Part shown: piece after piece, positions 43,477-51,511 of the stretch
Numbering within the stretch: position 1 is the first letter of the stretch
Layout of the letters: every line of letters starts with the position of its first letter
Source: Streptomyces venezuelae ATCC 10712
GTDB lineage: Bacteria > Actinomycetota > Actinomycetes > Streptomycetales > Streptomycetaceae
NCBI RefSeq assembly: GCF_008639165.1
Contig: NZ_CP029197.1
Coordinates: forward strand, 6,514,001-6,578,000
DNA length: 64,000 nt
Direction: 5' to 3'
Program-made: the position numbers and the translations under genes
Notes under the pieces: generated by a model
What the model was told of the DNA's origin: nothing
The model's database searches: none
The model's input: the letters and a program-made list of their open reading frames with translations, nothing else

Positions 43477-43661
43477 ACGGTCGAGGTGCTCCGGGAGGCC
43501 GGTCTGGTTACGCTGCGCAAGGACGGGACGAAGCGGTTCCACCGGCCGGACCGGGAAGCGCCCCCGGCCCGCCCGCCGACCACCCCCGGGCCAGGGGGAC
43601 CGGCGACCTCCACGCCCTGGCCCGGCTCGCCGAAGAGGCCGAACGAAGCGAGAGGCCCTGA
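43477..43661 (+). pseudogene. Decayed ArsR regulator fragment
   Basis: Reads TVEVLREAGLVTLRKDGTKR (wing of ArsR, frame 1), then shifts frame; the second frame gives DLHALARLAEEAERSE, the typical ArsR C-terminal helix, and a TGA whose last base is the first base of the following ATG. The N-terminal recognition helix is missing and an in-del lies around 43560-43605. The pair ArsR-SRPBCC with overlapping stop/start is a common Streptomyces arrangement, so this is a relic of the original regulator. Confidence 0.65.
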
Positions 43662-44137
43662 TGACGATCCCCCCGACCCCCATGGACACCGTCACCCTGG
43701 AACGGCGCATCGCCGCCCGCCCCGAGACGGTCTTCGGCTTCCTCACCGACCGCGAGAAGTGGCTGTCCTGGATGGGGGAGGACGGCTCGTTCGCCTTCGA
43801 GCCGGGCGGCTCGTACCGCACCACGGTGACCGGCGGGAACGTCGCCGCGGGCCGCTTCATCACCGTCGACCCCCACCGGCGGGTCGTCTTCAGCTGGGGC
43901 TGGGAGTCCGCCCCCGCGACCGACCCGCCCGTCCCGCCCGGCTCCAGCACCGTCGAGATCACCCTCGAACCCACCGCTGAGGGCACCCTGCTGCGCATGA
44001 TCCACAGCGGGCTGCCCACCACCGAGGCCTGCGAGGCCCACGCCGAGAGCTGGCAGCACTACGTCGACCGCCTCGCGGCCCGGGCCGAGGGCACCGACCC
44101 CGGCCCGGACCCCTGGACGCGACAGTCGGAGGGCTGA
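43661..44137 (+). CDS. SRPBCC/AHSA1-family protein
   Basis: 158-residue START-like (AHSA1) domain: LERRIAARPETVFGFLTDRE, KWLSWMG, GGSYRTTVTGGNVAAGRF, RRVVFSWGWE, STVEITLEPTAEGTLLRMIH and the C-terminal helix HAESWQHYVDRLAARA. It probably binds a hydrophobic ligand. The start overlaps the relic ArsR stop (TGATG), so this gene has probably lost its coupled regulator. Confidence 0.82.
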   Translation: MTIPPTPMDTVTLERRIAARPETVFGFLTDREKWLSWMGEDGSFAFEPGGSYRTTVTGGNVAAGRFITVDPHRRVVFSWGWESAPATDPPVPPGSSTVEITLEPTAEGTLLRMIHSGLPTTEACEAHAESWQHYVDRLAARAEGTDPGPDPWTRQSEG

Positions 44138-44148
44138 CGGCCTGGGCG

Positions 44149-44568
44149 TCAGGCGCCCACCGGCACCGGAGCCCGGCCCGGGGCCGGCGCGCCCAGCTCG
44201 CGGACGTGGCGGAGCCCGAGGCGCAGATACGCGGCGAGGTCCGCGCGCGGCGCCTTGCGGACCAGCTGACGGATCGCCTGCATGGCCTCCCAGGCGGAGG
44301 CGTGCGCGAGGGAGCCGCCCCAGGTCTCGCCGAGCCCGTCCCAGAGGTACGCGCTGAAGCCGAGCTGGAGGGCGCCCGCCCGGCGCCGCTCCTCCTCGTG
44401 GGCGTCCAGGGCATGCGTGAAGAATCGTTCCGCCTCGACGGGGGGAAGCGCGGACCGGATGATGCGCAGGTACGGCGCGACAAGGGACGCGACCTCAGGG
44501 CACTCCCCACCGGGAACGACCGGGTCGCCGAGAACGGGTGCGGTGGTGCGCTCGTGTGTCTGAGTCAT
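44149..44568 (-). CDS. Hypothetical helical protein
   Basis: 139 residues, mostly predicted helix (RFFTHALDAHEEERRRAGAL, AWEAMQAIRQLVRKAPRADL) with a Pro/Gly-rich N-terminus. No family recognised. The ATG is adjacent to an AT-rich ATCGATAGATT patch but no clear ribosome site is visible. It lies convergent with the SRPBCC gene, 11 bp apart, and downstream of helR in the same direction. Confidence 0.5.
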   Translation of the reverse strand: MTQTHERTTAPVLGDPVVPGGECPEVASLVAPYLRIIRSALPPVEAERFFTHALDAHEEERRRAGALQLGFSAYLWDGLGETWGGSLAHASAWEAMQAIRQLVRKAPRADLAAYLRLGLRHVRELGAPAPGRAPVPVGA

Positions 44569-44713
44569 GAATCTATCGATACGTCATCTCATCGCAGGAA
44601 CGTTCATGACGCGCCCACGGGCGCCACCGGTTCGCCCCACGGAGGGCCCGCCCCGCCGGGCGCCGCACCGAGACCCGCCCTGCCGGGCGCCGCACCGAGA
44701 CCGCCCCGCCGGA

Positions 44714-44750
44714 TGCCGCACCACGCCCGGCCCCCGGGCGCGGTGCGGCA
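44714..44750 (-). terminator. Terminator after helR
   Basis: 17-bp stem TGCCGCACCACGCCCGG (44714-44730) / CCGGGCGCGGTGCGGCA (44734-44750) with one mismatch and a 3-base loop, 13 bp past the helR stop. The region to its left contains two copies of GCCGGGCGCCGCACCGAGAC. Confidence 0.75.
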
Positions 44751-44762
44751 CCCCACCCACCC

Positions 44763-46931
44763 TCAGGAGCTGGTGAGGATCACGAGCTGCTTCGTCGCGC
44801 GGGTCATCGCCACATAGCGGTCGACCGCTCCCTCGATGCCCCCGCCGAAGTCCTCCGGGTCCACGAGCACGACCAGGTCGAACTCCAGGCCCTTCGACAG
44901 CGACGGGGTCAGCGACCGCACCCGCGGCCCCGGCCGGAACCGGGGCGCGCCGATGACACAGGCGGTCCCGTCGGCGTTGGCGGCCAGCCACTCGTCGACG
45001 ATCGTGTCCAGCTCCTCCACCGGACCGCGGAGCACCGGGACACCGCTGCTGCGGACCGACGTCGGCACGTTCGCGTCGGGCAGCGCGGCCCGGATCGCCG
45101 GCTCGGCCTCCGCCATGACCTCTTCCGGCGTGCGGTAGTTGATGCTCAGCGACGCCACCGTGATCCGGTCGAGGCCGACCCGGGCGAGCCGCTCCTCCCA
45201 CGACTCGGTGAAGCCGTGCCTGGCCTGCGCGCGGTCGCCGACGATGGTGAAGCTCCGGGACGGGCAGCGCAGCAGCAGCATCTGCCACTCGGCGTCCGAC
45301 AGCTCCTGCGCCTCGTCCACGACGATGTGCGCGAACGGCCCGGCGAGCAGGTCCGGTTCGACACCCGTCAGCGCCGCCTCGTCGACCAGCGTGTCCTTGA
45401 GGTCCTGGCCGCGCAGCATCGTCACCGCGCCCTCGCCGTCGTCGTCCGCCGCGAGCACGTCCGCGATGACGTCGGCCATGCGCGCGCGCTCGGCGGCGAC
45501 GGTGGCCTGCTGCCGGCGCCTGCGCCGCGCCGCCTCCGGGTCGCCGAGCCGCTGCCGCGCCGCGTCCAGGAGCGGCAGGTCGGACACCGTCCAGGCCTGC
45601 GCGTCCGCGCGCTGGAGCTTCGCCACGTCCTCGCGGTCCAGCCACGGCGCGCACTTGCGCAGGTACGCGGGGACCGACCACAGGTCGCCCACCAGGTCGG
45701 CCGCCTCCAGGAGCGGCCACGCCCCGTGCAGGGCCCCCGCCAGCTCCTCGTCCTGCCGCAGCGCCCGCCGGAACTCCTCCTCGGGGACCTCGTCGCCGAG
45801 CTTGCCCAGGAGGATCGAGCCCAGCTCCTCCCAGATCTGCTCACGCGCCTCGTTGTGCGGCGTGCCGGCCTCCGGCGCGTCGAACGCCTCGGCCCAGTCG
45901 TCGGCGGTCAGCCGCACGTCGGCCCAGTCCGTCGACACCGTCATCCGCTGGGTCGGCGGCTCCTCGTAGAACCGCACGGCCGCCTCGATGGCCCGCACCA
46001 TGTCGGCCGACGACTTCAGCCGGGCCACCTCCGCGTCCCGCTCGACGGCCGCTCCGGCGCCCTCGGCGACGAGGTCCCGCACGGTGCAGGTCCGCACGCC
46101 CTCCTCGCCGAGGCTGGGCAGGACGTCGGCGACGTACGCCAGGTAGGGCTGGTGCGGGCCGACGAAGAGGACCCCGCCCCGCCGGTGTCCGAGGCGCGGG
46201 TCCGCGTACAGCAGGTGCGCGGAGCGGTGCAGGGCGACGACGGTCTTGCCCGTGCCCGGTCCGCCGTCGACGACGAGGGTGCCGCGGGACCCGGCGCGGA
46301 TGATGGCGTCCTGGTCGGCCTGGATGGTGGCGAGCACATCGCGCATCTGCGGCGAACGGCTGCTGCCCAGGCTGGCGATGAACGCCGACTGGTCGTCCAG
46401 TGCCGCGTGCTCCTCGAGACCGTCGGCGGTGAACACCTCGTCCCAGTAGTCACTGACGCGGCCCCCGGTCCAGCGGTACCTGCGGCGGCTCGTCAGCCCC
46501 ATCGGGTCGGCGTGGGTGGCCGCGAAGAACGGCTCGGCCGCGGGGGAGCGCCAGTCGACGAGGAGGCGGCGCCCGGTGCTGTCGGTGAGCCCGAGGCGCC
46601 CGACGTACACCGGCTCCGCGTCGTCCGCCGTCACGATGCGCCCGAGGCACAGGTCGAGGCCGAAGCGGCGGAGGGTGCGCAGCCTGCCGGTCAGGCGGTG
46701 GATCTCCGCGTCGCGGTCCATCGCCTCCCGGCCGACCCCGCCGGGCGCCTTGCGCGTGGCGTCCAGCCGGTCGGACAGCTCGGTGATCGTCTCCGCGAGG
46801 CTCTTCGCGATGGCCGAGAAGTGCCGCTCGTCCGCGGCGATCAGCGCCGGGTCGGTCTTGGCGGAGAGGCGGTCGGGAAGGTCGAACGCACTGGTGCCGT
46901 CCAACTGGTCCACCGACGAAAGCACACGCAC
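44763..46931 (-). CDS. helR: HelR-type helicase-like RNA polymerase-protecting protein
   Basis: 722-residue UvrD/HelD-like SF1 protein. Walker A is GGPGTGKTVVALHR, Walker B VDEAQELSD, then SINYRTPEE, KGLEFDLVVLVDPEDF (motif V) and YVAMTRATKQL (motif VI). The N-terminal ~120 residues form a long helical/coiled-coil arm (HFSAIAKSLAETITELSDRL) typical of HelD/HelR, which inserts into RNA polymerase. HelR of S. venezuelae displaces rifamycin from RNA polymerase and is induced through a rifamycin-associated element; exactly such an element lies upstream here. GTG at 46931 keeps the start of the arm (VLSSVDQLDG); the ribosome site is weak. Confidence 0.88.
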   Translation of the reverse strand: MRVLSSVDQLDGTSAFDLPDRLSAKTDPALIAADERHFSAIAKSLAETITELSDRLDATRKAPGGVGREAMDRDAEIHRLTGRLRTLRRFGLDLCLGRIVTADDAEPVYVGRLGLTDSTGRRLLVDWRSPAAEPFFAATHADPMGLTSRRRYRWTGGRVSDYWDEVFTADGLEEHAALDDQSAFIASLGSSRSPQMRDVLATIQADQDAIIRAGSRGTLVVDGGPGTGKTVVALHRSAHLLYADPRLGHRRGGVLFVGPHQPYLAYVADVLPSLGEEGVRTCTVRDLVAEGAGAAVERDAEVARLKSSADMVRAIEAAVRFYEEPPTQRMTVSTDWADVRLTADDWAEAFDAPEAGTPHNEAREQIWEELGSILLGKLGDEVPEEEFRRALRQDEELAGALHGAWPLLEAADLVGDLWSVPAYLRKCAPWLDREDVAKLQRADAQAWTVSDLPLLDAARQRLGDPEAARRRRRQQATVAAERARMADVIADVLAADDDGEGAVTMLRGQDLKDTLVDEAALTGVEPDLLAGPFAHIVVDEAQELSDAEWQMLLLRCPSRSFTIVGDRAQARHGFTESWEERLARVGLDRITVASLSINYRTPEEVMAEAEPAIRAALPDANVPTSVRSSGVPVLRGPVEELDTIVDEWLAANADGTACVIGAPRFRPGPRVRSLTPSLSKGLEFDLVVLVDPEDFGGGIEGAVDRYVAMTRATKQLVILTSS

Positions 46932-46990
46932 GAGGTGAGTCTCATTTCTGCAGGTCCTGGGGGTGAGGGGAGTGATTCTGCGGTACGACG

Positions 46991-47010
46991 GGGGCCTTGC
47001 CGCAAGCCCC
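46991..47010 (-). promoter_or_regulatory. Rifamycin-associated element (RAE) upstream of helR
   Basis: On the helR strand this reads GGGGCTTGCGGCAAGGCCCC, matching the RAE palindrome as I recall it (GGGGCTTGCGGCAAGGCCC core), centred about 70 bp before the start. RAEs induce rifamycin-resistance genes on exposure to rifamycins. Confidence 0.85.
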
Positions 47011-47145
47011 CCTCTGCGGTATAAGTTGTTAGTGGCGAGAGGTGGTTGGACCCTCTTGCCTTTCCTTATGCCGTGGCGCGGGACCCGCGAGTCGCCGAGT
47101 CCGCGCCGCCGCCTGAAACCCACCTCACCCCGTACCCGGCCGTCC

Positions 47146-48348
47146 TCAGGGGCGCGGGGCGATCCCGCCGGCGTAGACGTTGTCCGGGGTGACGACCTGG
47201 GTGATCGCCCGGGCGAGCAGCGTGGACGGCTCCTGGCCCCCGACGAGCGAGTCCGTGTTGATGATGAGGACCAGGGTGGCCTTCTTCGACGGCAGGTAGA
47301 CCGTCACGGTCTCGTAGCCCGGGATGGACCCGTTGTGCCCGATCCAGCCGTCGGAATTGAGGATCCCGAGGCCGTAGCTGGTGCCGGGGAAGCCCGTCGG
47401 CAGCATCTTGAGGCGCTGCGCCTGGGTCTCGGGGCTGAGCAGCTCGCCGGTGGCGACGACCTTCGCCCAGCGGCGCAGGTCGTGCAGGTCCGAGATCATC
47501 GCACCGGCCGCCCAGGCCCAACTGGGGTTCCAGTCCGTCGCGTCGGCGACCGATCCGTCCAGGGTCTGGTCGGTGTAGCCGCGGGCGTGCGGTTCGGGGA
47601 ACTCGGCGCCCTCGGGGAAGAGCGTGTGGCGCAGGTGGGCCGGGCGGAGCACCCGGCGGTCGATGACCTCGGCCAGCGGTCGTCCGGTGACCTTCTCGAC
47701 CACCAGGCCGAGCAGGACGAGGTTGCTGTTGGAGTACTGGAACCGCGCGCCCGGCGCGAAGGTGTTCTTGTGCTTGTAGCCGTACGCGAGGGACTCCTCC
47801 GGTGTGAAGGTCCGCTGCGGGTCGCTCAGCAGGTCGTGGATGAAGTCCTCGTCGGCCGTGTACGGGAACAGCCCGCTGCGCATCTCGGCGAGCTGGCGCA
47901 GGGTGATCCGGTTGCCCTTCGGCACCCCGTGGACGTACTTGCCGATCGGGTCGTCGAGGCGGACGCGGCCGTCGTCGACGAGCTTCAGGAGCGCGGTGAC
48001 CGTGAAGGTCTTCGTCTCGCTGCCGATCCGGGCGAACGTGTCGGCGAACATCGGCCGGCGGGTGGCCTTGTCGGCGACGCCGGTGGCCTTGACGTAGCTG
48101 CCCTTGCCGGGCATCCAGAGTCCGACGACGACGCCGGGGATGTTCGCCTGCTTGCGGACGTCCTCGATCGTCCTGTCGAGCTTCGCGGTCAGCTCGGGGC
48201 CGAGACCGCCCGGCGGGCAGTCGTCCTCGCCGTGCCGGTCCGCGCTCGCGGCGTGGACGGGGGTGGCGGGGGTGGCCGTCACCGGTGCGAGGACGGACGC
48301 CACGAGCAGCGTCGCGACGAGCAGCCGGCGGTAGGGGATACGTCTCAT
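47146..48348 (-). CDS. Secreted serine hydrolase (beta-lactamase/DD-peptidase class)
   Basis: 400-residue penicillin-binding-protein-like hydrolase (AmpC/D-aminopeptidase type). Signal peptide: RRLLVATLLVASVLAPVTA. Catalytic triad motifs: SETK (ARIGSETKTFTVTAL; Ser-x2-Lys), YSNSN (QYSNSNLVLLGLV) and HNG (IGHNGSIPGYET). It acts outside the membrane, probably as a D,D-carboxypeptidase or esterase; beta-lactamase activity is not implied. ATG at 48348 is chosen so that the signal peptide begins with the basic MRRIPYRR. It is upstream of, and in the same direction as, helR, but the RAE-containing gap separates them. Confidence 0.85.
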   Translation of the reverse strand: MRRIPYRRLLVATLLVASVLAPVTATPATPVHAASADRHGEDDCPPGGLGPELTAKLDRTIEDVRKQANIPGVVVGLWMPGKGSYVKATGVADKATRRPMFADTFARIGSETKTFTVTALLKLVDDGRVRLDDPIGKYVHGVPKGNRITLRQLAEMRSGLFPYTADEDFIHDLLSDPQRTFTPEESLAYGYKHKNTFAPGARFQYSNSNLVLLGLVVEKVTGRPLAEVIDRRVLRPAHLRHTLFPEGAEFPEPHARGYTDQTLDGSVADATDWNPSWAWAAGAMISDLHDLRRWAKVVATGELLSPETQAQRLKMLPTGFPGTSYGLGILNSDGWIGHNGSIPGYETVTVYLPSKKATLVLIINTDSLVGGQEPSTLLARAITQVVTPDNVYAGGIAPRP

Positions 48349-48520
48349 GTCGGGACGCCTCTTCCAGATCACGGTCGGGGTCAGGGTCACGGCGGCAACA
48401 TCACCACCGCGACCCCGGGCCCGTGCCGCCCGGCCCGGCCCCCGCTCCGCGAGTCCACTCGTTCGGCGCCACCGGCCCGACCCCGGTGCGGACGAGGCCG
48501 TGGACCGGGGCCGGGCCCCG

Positions 48521-49051
48521 TCAGGACGCGGTGGTGAGCAGTTCGCGGCGCGGCGGCGCCGGACGGAGGTCGAGCGTGACCGGGGCGGCCTGTTCGCGGC
48601 GGGTGGCGAAGACGTACAGCCGCAGTGCCAGGAAACGGCCGACTCCGGCGAGGGCCGAGGCCGCGAGGTAGACGGTCTGCTCGACGGCGAGACCGGGGGA
48701 GCTCTCGACGACGTGCAGGACGAGCACGGCGAGGGTTGTCACGGCGAAGGCGGCGGCGGCCGTCCCGGCGGACTGCAGGTGATGGCGCAGATCGCAGCGC
48801 AGCAGCCGGCGGCCTCGCGCGGCGCCCCCGCGGGGCCGCTCTCCGGCCGCGAAGGTGAACCGGGCGTGGAGCTCGGTCGCGAGGACCGTGGAGACCACCG
48901 AGACCAGCGCGTTGGCCAGGGCGAACGGCAGGAGGGCGGCGAGCAGGGCGACGGCTGCACTGGAGGCGAGGCCGACCCCGCCGCCGAGGACCACGAAGCG
49001 GACGAAGGAGGCGAGGGCGCCGGGGGCGCTGTGCCGGGATACGGGGTCCAT
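48521..49051 (-). CDS. GtrA-like membrane protein
   Basis: 176-residue protein with four TM segments of GtrA type: ALASFVRFVVLGGGVGLASS, AAVALLAALLPFALANALVS, TAAAAFAVTTLAVLVLHVVE and TVYLAASALAGVGRFLALRL, with the HARFTFAAG segment after TM2 typical of the family. GtrA proteins are linked to lipid-linked sugar transfer or cell-wall glycan export. GGGAGGGAG is 8 bases before the ATG. The TGGCGCCA array lies upstream. Confidence 0.78.
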   Translation of the reverse strand: MDPVSRHSAPGALASFVRFVVLGGGVGLASSAAVALLAALLPFALANALVSVVSTVLATELHARFTFAAGERPRGGAARGRRLLRCDLRHHLQSAGTAAAAFAVTTLAVLVLHVVESSPGLAVEQTVYLAASALAGVGRFLALRLYVFATRREQAAPVTLDLRPAPPRRELLTTAS

Positions 49052-49118
49052 CGGGGTCTCCCTCCCTGGAGCGGTGCGGGGCGGTGGGGTGCGGTGGCGG
49101 CGGCGCGGTGCGTCGCGA

Positions 49119-49212
49119 TGGCGCAATGTTGGCACCATTATGGCGCCACCGCAAGTCACATGGCGCCACGAGGCGGGAGGTTGGGGCACGGAATGGCGCC
49201 GAAGTGGCGCCA
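49119..49212. promoter_or_regulatory. Phased TGGCGCCA motif array
   Basis: TGGCGCCA or one-base variants at 49119 (TGGCGCAA), 49130 (TGGCACCA), 49141, 49161, 49194 (TGGCGCCG) and 49205. Offsets 0, 11, 22, 42, 75 and 86 are close to whole helical turns. It lies between the divergent GtrA-like and DUF4239 genes. Confidence 0.6.
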
Positions 49213-49349
49213 CGGTCGCCTCGACGGATGCCCTTCACTCGATCGCGTGGACTTCCCGGCGCGACAGCGCGTGGTGGGGCGCGTTTACGGGGCGCGGGCG
49301 CTCGGGAGGCGTCAGAGGGCGGCCATCGGCGTCCCTAGACTCACCGGCC

Positions 49350-50150
49350 ATGTCGCTCTGGCTGCTCAACCACTTCAGCACCTTCACGCTCGCCGTCGTC
49401 ACCGTCGGCGGGACCGTCCTCGTCGCGGTCATCGGCAGCGTGCTGCTGCGCCGCAGGCACCCCTCGCTCGCCGAGGGCGAGCACAACGACATGGTCGGGG
49501 TGACGCTGGGCATGTTCGGCGCGATCTACGGCATCATCCTCGCCTTCGTCATCGTGACCCTCTGGACCCAGCTGGAGAGCACGCAGACGATCGTGGCCGG
49601 CGAGGCCACCGACCTCGCGCTGATCGCCCGCGACGCCGCCGCGTTCCCGCCCCCGGTCCGGGCCGGCGTCGACGAAGCACTCGGCGCGTACGTCCACTCC
49701 GTCGTGAACGACCAGTGGCCCCGGATGCGCTCGGGACAGCCCAGCTACGGAGCCACCGCGCAGAAGCTCCAGAGCGTCTACGACGTGCTCCAGGCCTACG
49801 ACCCCAAGACCCCGCGCGAGGAGGTCTTCTACGAGGAGGCCGTCAGCCACCTCAACGGCGTCGCCTCGCAGCGCCGGGCCCGGCTCACCATGGCCGAGCA
49901 GGAACTGCCGCCGCTGCTCCAGGTGCTGGCCTTCGGCGGCGCGGTCGTCCTCATCCCGCTCACCTTCCTGTACGGCATGCGGAGGCTGCGCATCCAGCTG
50001 CTCTTCGTCGCCTCCGTCGCCGCCCTGATCGGCTTCAGCCTGCTCCTCGTCTTCGTCCTGGACCGGCCCTTCGCGGGCGACCTCAGCGTGAGCCCCGCCC
50101 CGTACAAGGAAGGCGCCCTGGAGCGCTACTGGGAGCCGGTGAGCCGCTAG
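49350..50150 (+). CDS. DUF4239-family membrane protein
   Basis: 266 residues: two N-terminal TM segments (FTLAVVTVGGTVLVAVIGSV and GVTLGMFGAIYGIILAFVIV), a long cytoplasmic or periplasmic helical region (AGEATDLALIARDAAAFPPP, EAVSHLNGVASQRRARLTMA), then two C-terminal TM segments (LLQVLAFGGAVVLIPLTF, LLFVASVAALIGFSLLLVFV). This matches DUF4239 (bestrophin-like) topology. Function is unknown. Confidence 0.82.
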   Translation: MSLWLLNHFSTFTLAVVTVGGTVLVAVIGSVLLRRRHPSLAEGEHNDMVGVTLGMFGAIYGIILAFVIVTLWTQLESTQTIVAGEATDLALIARDAAAFPPPVRAGVDEALGAYVHSVVNDQWPRMRSGQPSYGATAQKLQSVYDVLQAYDPKTPREEVFYEEAVSHLNGVASQRRARLTMAEQELPPLLQVLAFGGAVVLIPLTFLYGMRRLRIQLLFVASVAALIGFSLLLVFVLDRPFAGDLSVSPAPYKEGALERYWEPVSR

Positions 50151-50307
50151 GCCGTTTCCTGCGGATCATCTCGCTGACCAGATGAAGAAAAGGCACCCGC
50201 ATGGGAAAGGTCACACCCATCTTGACCTGCATATATAGCCGGAGCAGACTTGCCCGACCCTCGACGGGAGGGGCTGGGGAGGGAATTCCGTATGACCACC
50301 ACTGGGC

Positions 50308-51120
50308 GTGGGGGCCTTCGAAGACCGCTGTGAGCAGCTCTTCTTGGCCGGGGGACACGCAGGTGTGCGGCGGGCCGCCCAGGAGGGCCTCGACGCGCTC
50401 GGGCCGCAGCCCGACCTCTACTGCTGGCTGGCCCTTGGGCACGCGGCGGAGGACGAGGACGACCACGACGACCTCGCGGAGGAGGCGTTCCGGGCCGGAC
50501 TTGCCCTCGACCCGGACCATCTTGGTCTCCTCGCGGGCTACGCCGAACTCTGCCTGCGGGCCGACTCCTTCGAGACCCCCGGGCGTGCCGCCCGCGCGGA
50601 GTCCCTGGCGGACCGGCTGAAGGCGCTGGCGCCGGATTCCCCCGAGGCCGGAAAGCTCGTCGCGGCCGAACGGTGGGCGCGGCGCGGCTACTGGGACGAC
50701 CTCAGGATGCGGGCGGCGGTGGCCAGGACCACGGGCCGCGACACCGAGGCCCAGGCCCGCGCGCTCGCCGACGACCTCGCGAGCGGGGGCGGGTCCGCGG
50801 GTCCGGTGGGTGCCGGAGGGCCCGCCGGGCGGGACGCCGCCGTACGTGCGGCGACCCTGGAGGAGCTCTCCGGCCGGTGGGACGCGCCCGTGCGGTGGCT
50901 CGGCCGGAACCGGACCGGGGCCTGGGTGGCCGCCTCCCTCCTGTGCTGCCTCACCAACGCGGTGCTGAGGCAGACCGGGCTCGTGGACTCCCTCAGCCTG
51001 TGGGGCTTCCTCTGGCTGGTGCCCGTGCTGTGGGTGGACCGGCGGTTCGCCGCCGTGCGCAAGCGGGCCGAGGCCCGTCACCTGGCCCAGCTGGAAGCGG
51101 AGCTCGCCGAACGGCGGTGA
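50308..51120 (+). CDS. Hypothetical protein with TPR-like N-terminus and TM pair
   Basis: 270 residues. The N-terminal part is helical and TPR-like (AGGHAGVRRAAQEGLDALGP, HDDLAEEAFRAGLALDPDHL, ETPGRAARAESLADRLKALA) with an acidic AAEDEDDHDD loop. The C-terminal part has two close TM segments (GAWVAASLLCCLTNAVLRQT, LSLWGFLWLVPVLWVDRRF). GTG at 50308 is the best start; an ATG at 50292 with a better ribosome site is out of frame and stops early, so a frameshift or sequencing error here is possible. Confidence 0.6.
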   Translation: MGAFEDRCEQLFLAGGHAGVRRAAQEGLDALGPQPDLYCWLALGHAAEDEDDHDDLAEEAFRAGLALDPDHLGLLAGYAELCLRADSFETPGRAARAESLADRLKALAPDSPEAGKLVAAERWARRGYWDDLRMRAAVARTTGRDTEAQARALADDLASGGGSAGPVGAGGPAGRDAAVRAATLEELSGRWDAPVRWLGRNRTGAWVAASLLCCLTNAVLRQTGLVDSLSLWGFLWLVPVLWVDRRFAAVRKRAEARHLAQLEAELAERR

Positions 51121-51222
51121 GGAACGCCACCGCCCGCCCCGCACAACCATCTGCCCTCGTGCGCGTCATACATGGGTGGGGCGCGTGTGCGCTCGCCGGC
51201 TTCGAGGGGACTGAGGGAACGC

Positions 51223-51399
51223 ATGAAGAAGTGGACGGCGTACGCCGCCATCGCGACGGGCCTCCTGCTCACGGTCCTTTACCTGTTCGAGGTCATCAGC
51301 GTCTCCCCCTACTCCACCTTCGCCGTACTGGCGGGCGCGGCGCTGGTCGTCGACGGGGTCCGGCGGGTGCGCGAGCTCAGGCGCACGCAGGCCCACTAG
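51223..51399 (+). CDS. Small single-pass membrane protein
   Basis: 58 residues with two hydrophobic stretches (TAYAAIATGLLLTVLYLFEV and TFAVLAGAALVVDGVRRV) and a basic C-terminus (RRVRELRRT). GAGGGA precedes the ATG by about 6 bases. It follows the previous gene in the same direction. Family unknown. Confidence 0.6.
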   Translation: MKKWTAYAAIATGLLLTVLYLFEVISVSPYSTFAVLAGAALVVDGVRRVRELRRTQAH

Positions 51400-51450
51400 G
51401 GACGAGCGACGCCCGGCACACGGCGTCGGCCAACCCCGCGCACGGCTGCG

Positions 51451-51483
51451 GCCGGGGTCCCGTGTGGTTCACGGGATCCCGGC
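51451..51483. terminator. Bidirectional terminator
   Basis: 14-bp stem GCCGGGGTCCCGTG (51451-51464) / CACGGGATCCCGGC (51470-51483), one mismatch, 5-base loop, between two convergent genes. Confidence 0.82.
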
Positions 51484-51511
51484 CGGGCGGATCGGTGCCG
51501 CGGGGGTGTCG

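Noticed and set aside
44635..44720. GCCGGGCGCCGCACCGAGAC direct repeats as a regulatory array
   Set aside because: They adjoin the helR terminator and repeat only twice; probably terminator-flanking duplication.
46932..47123. Upstream extension of helR in the same frame
   Set aside because: It would place the RAE and the promoter region inside the coding sequence, and the residues are basic and low in complexity.
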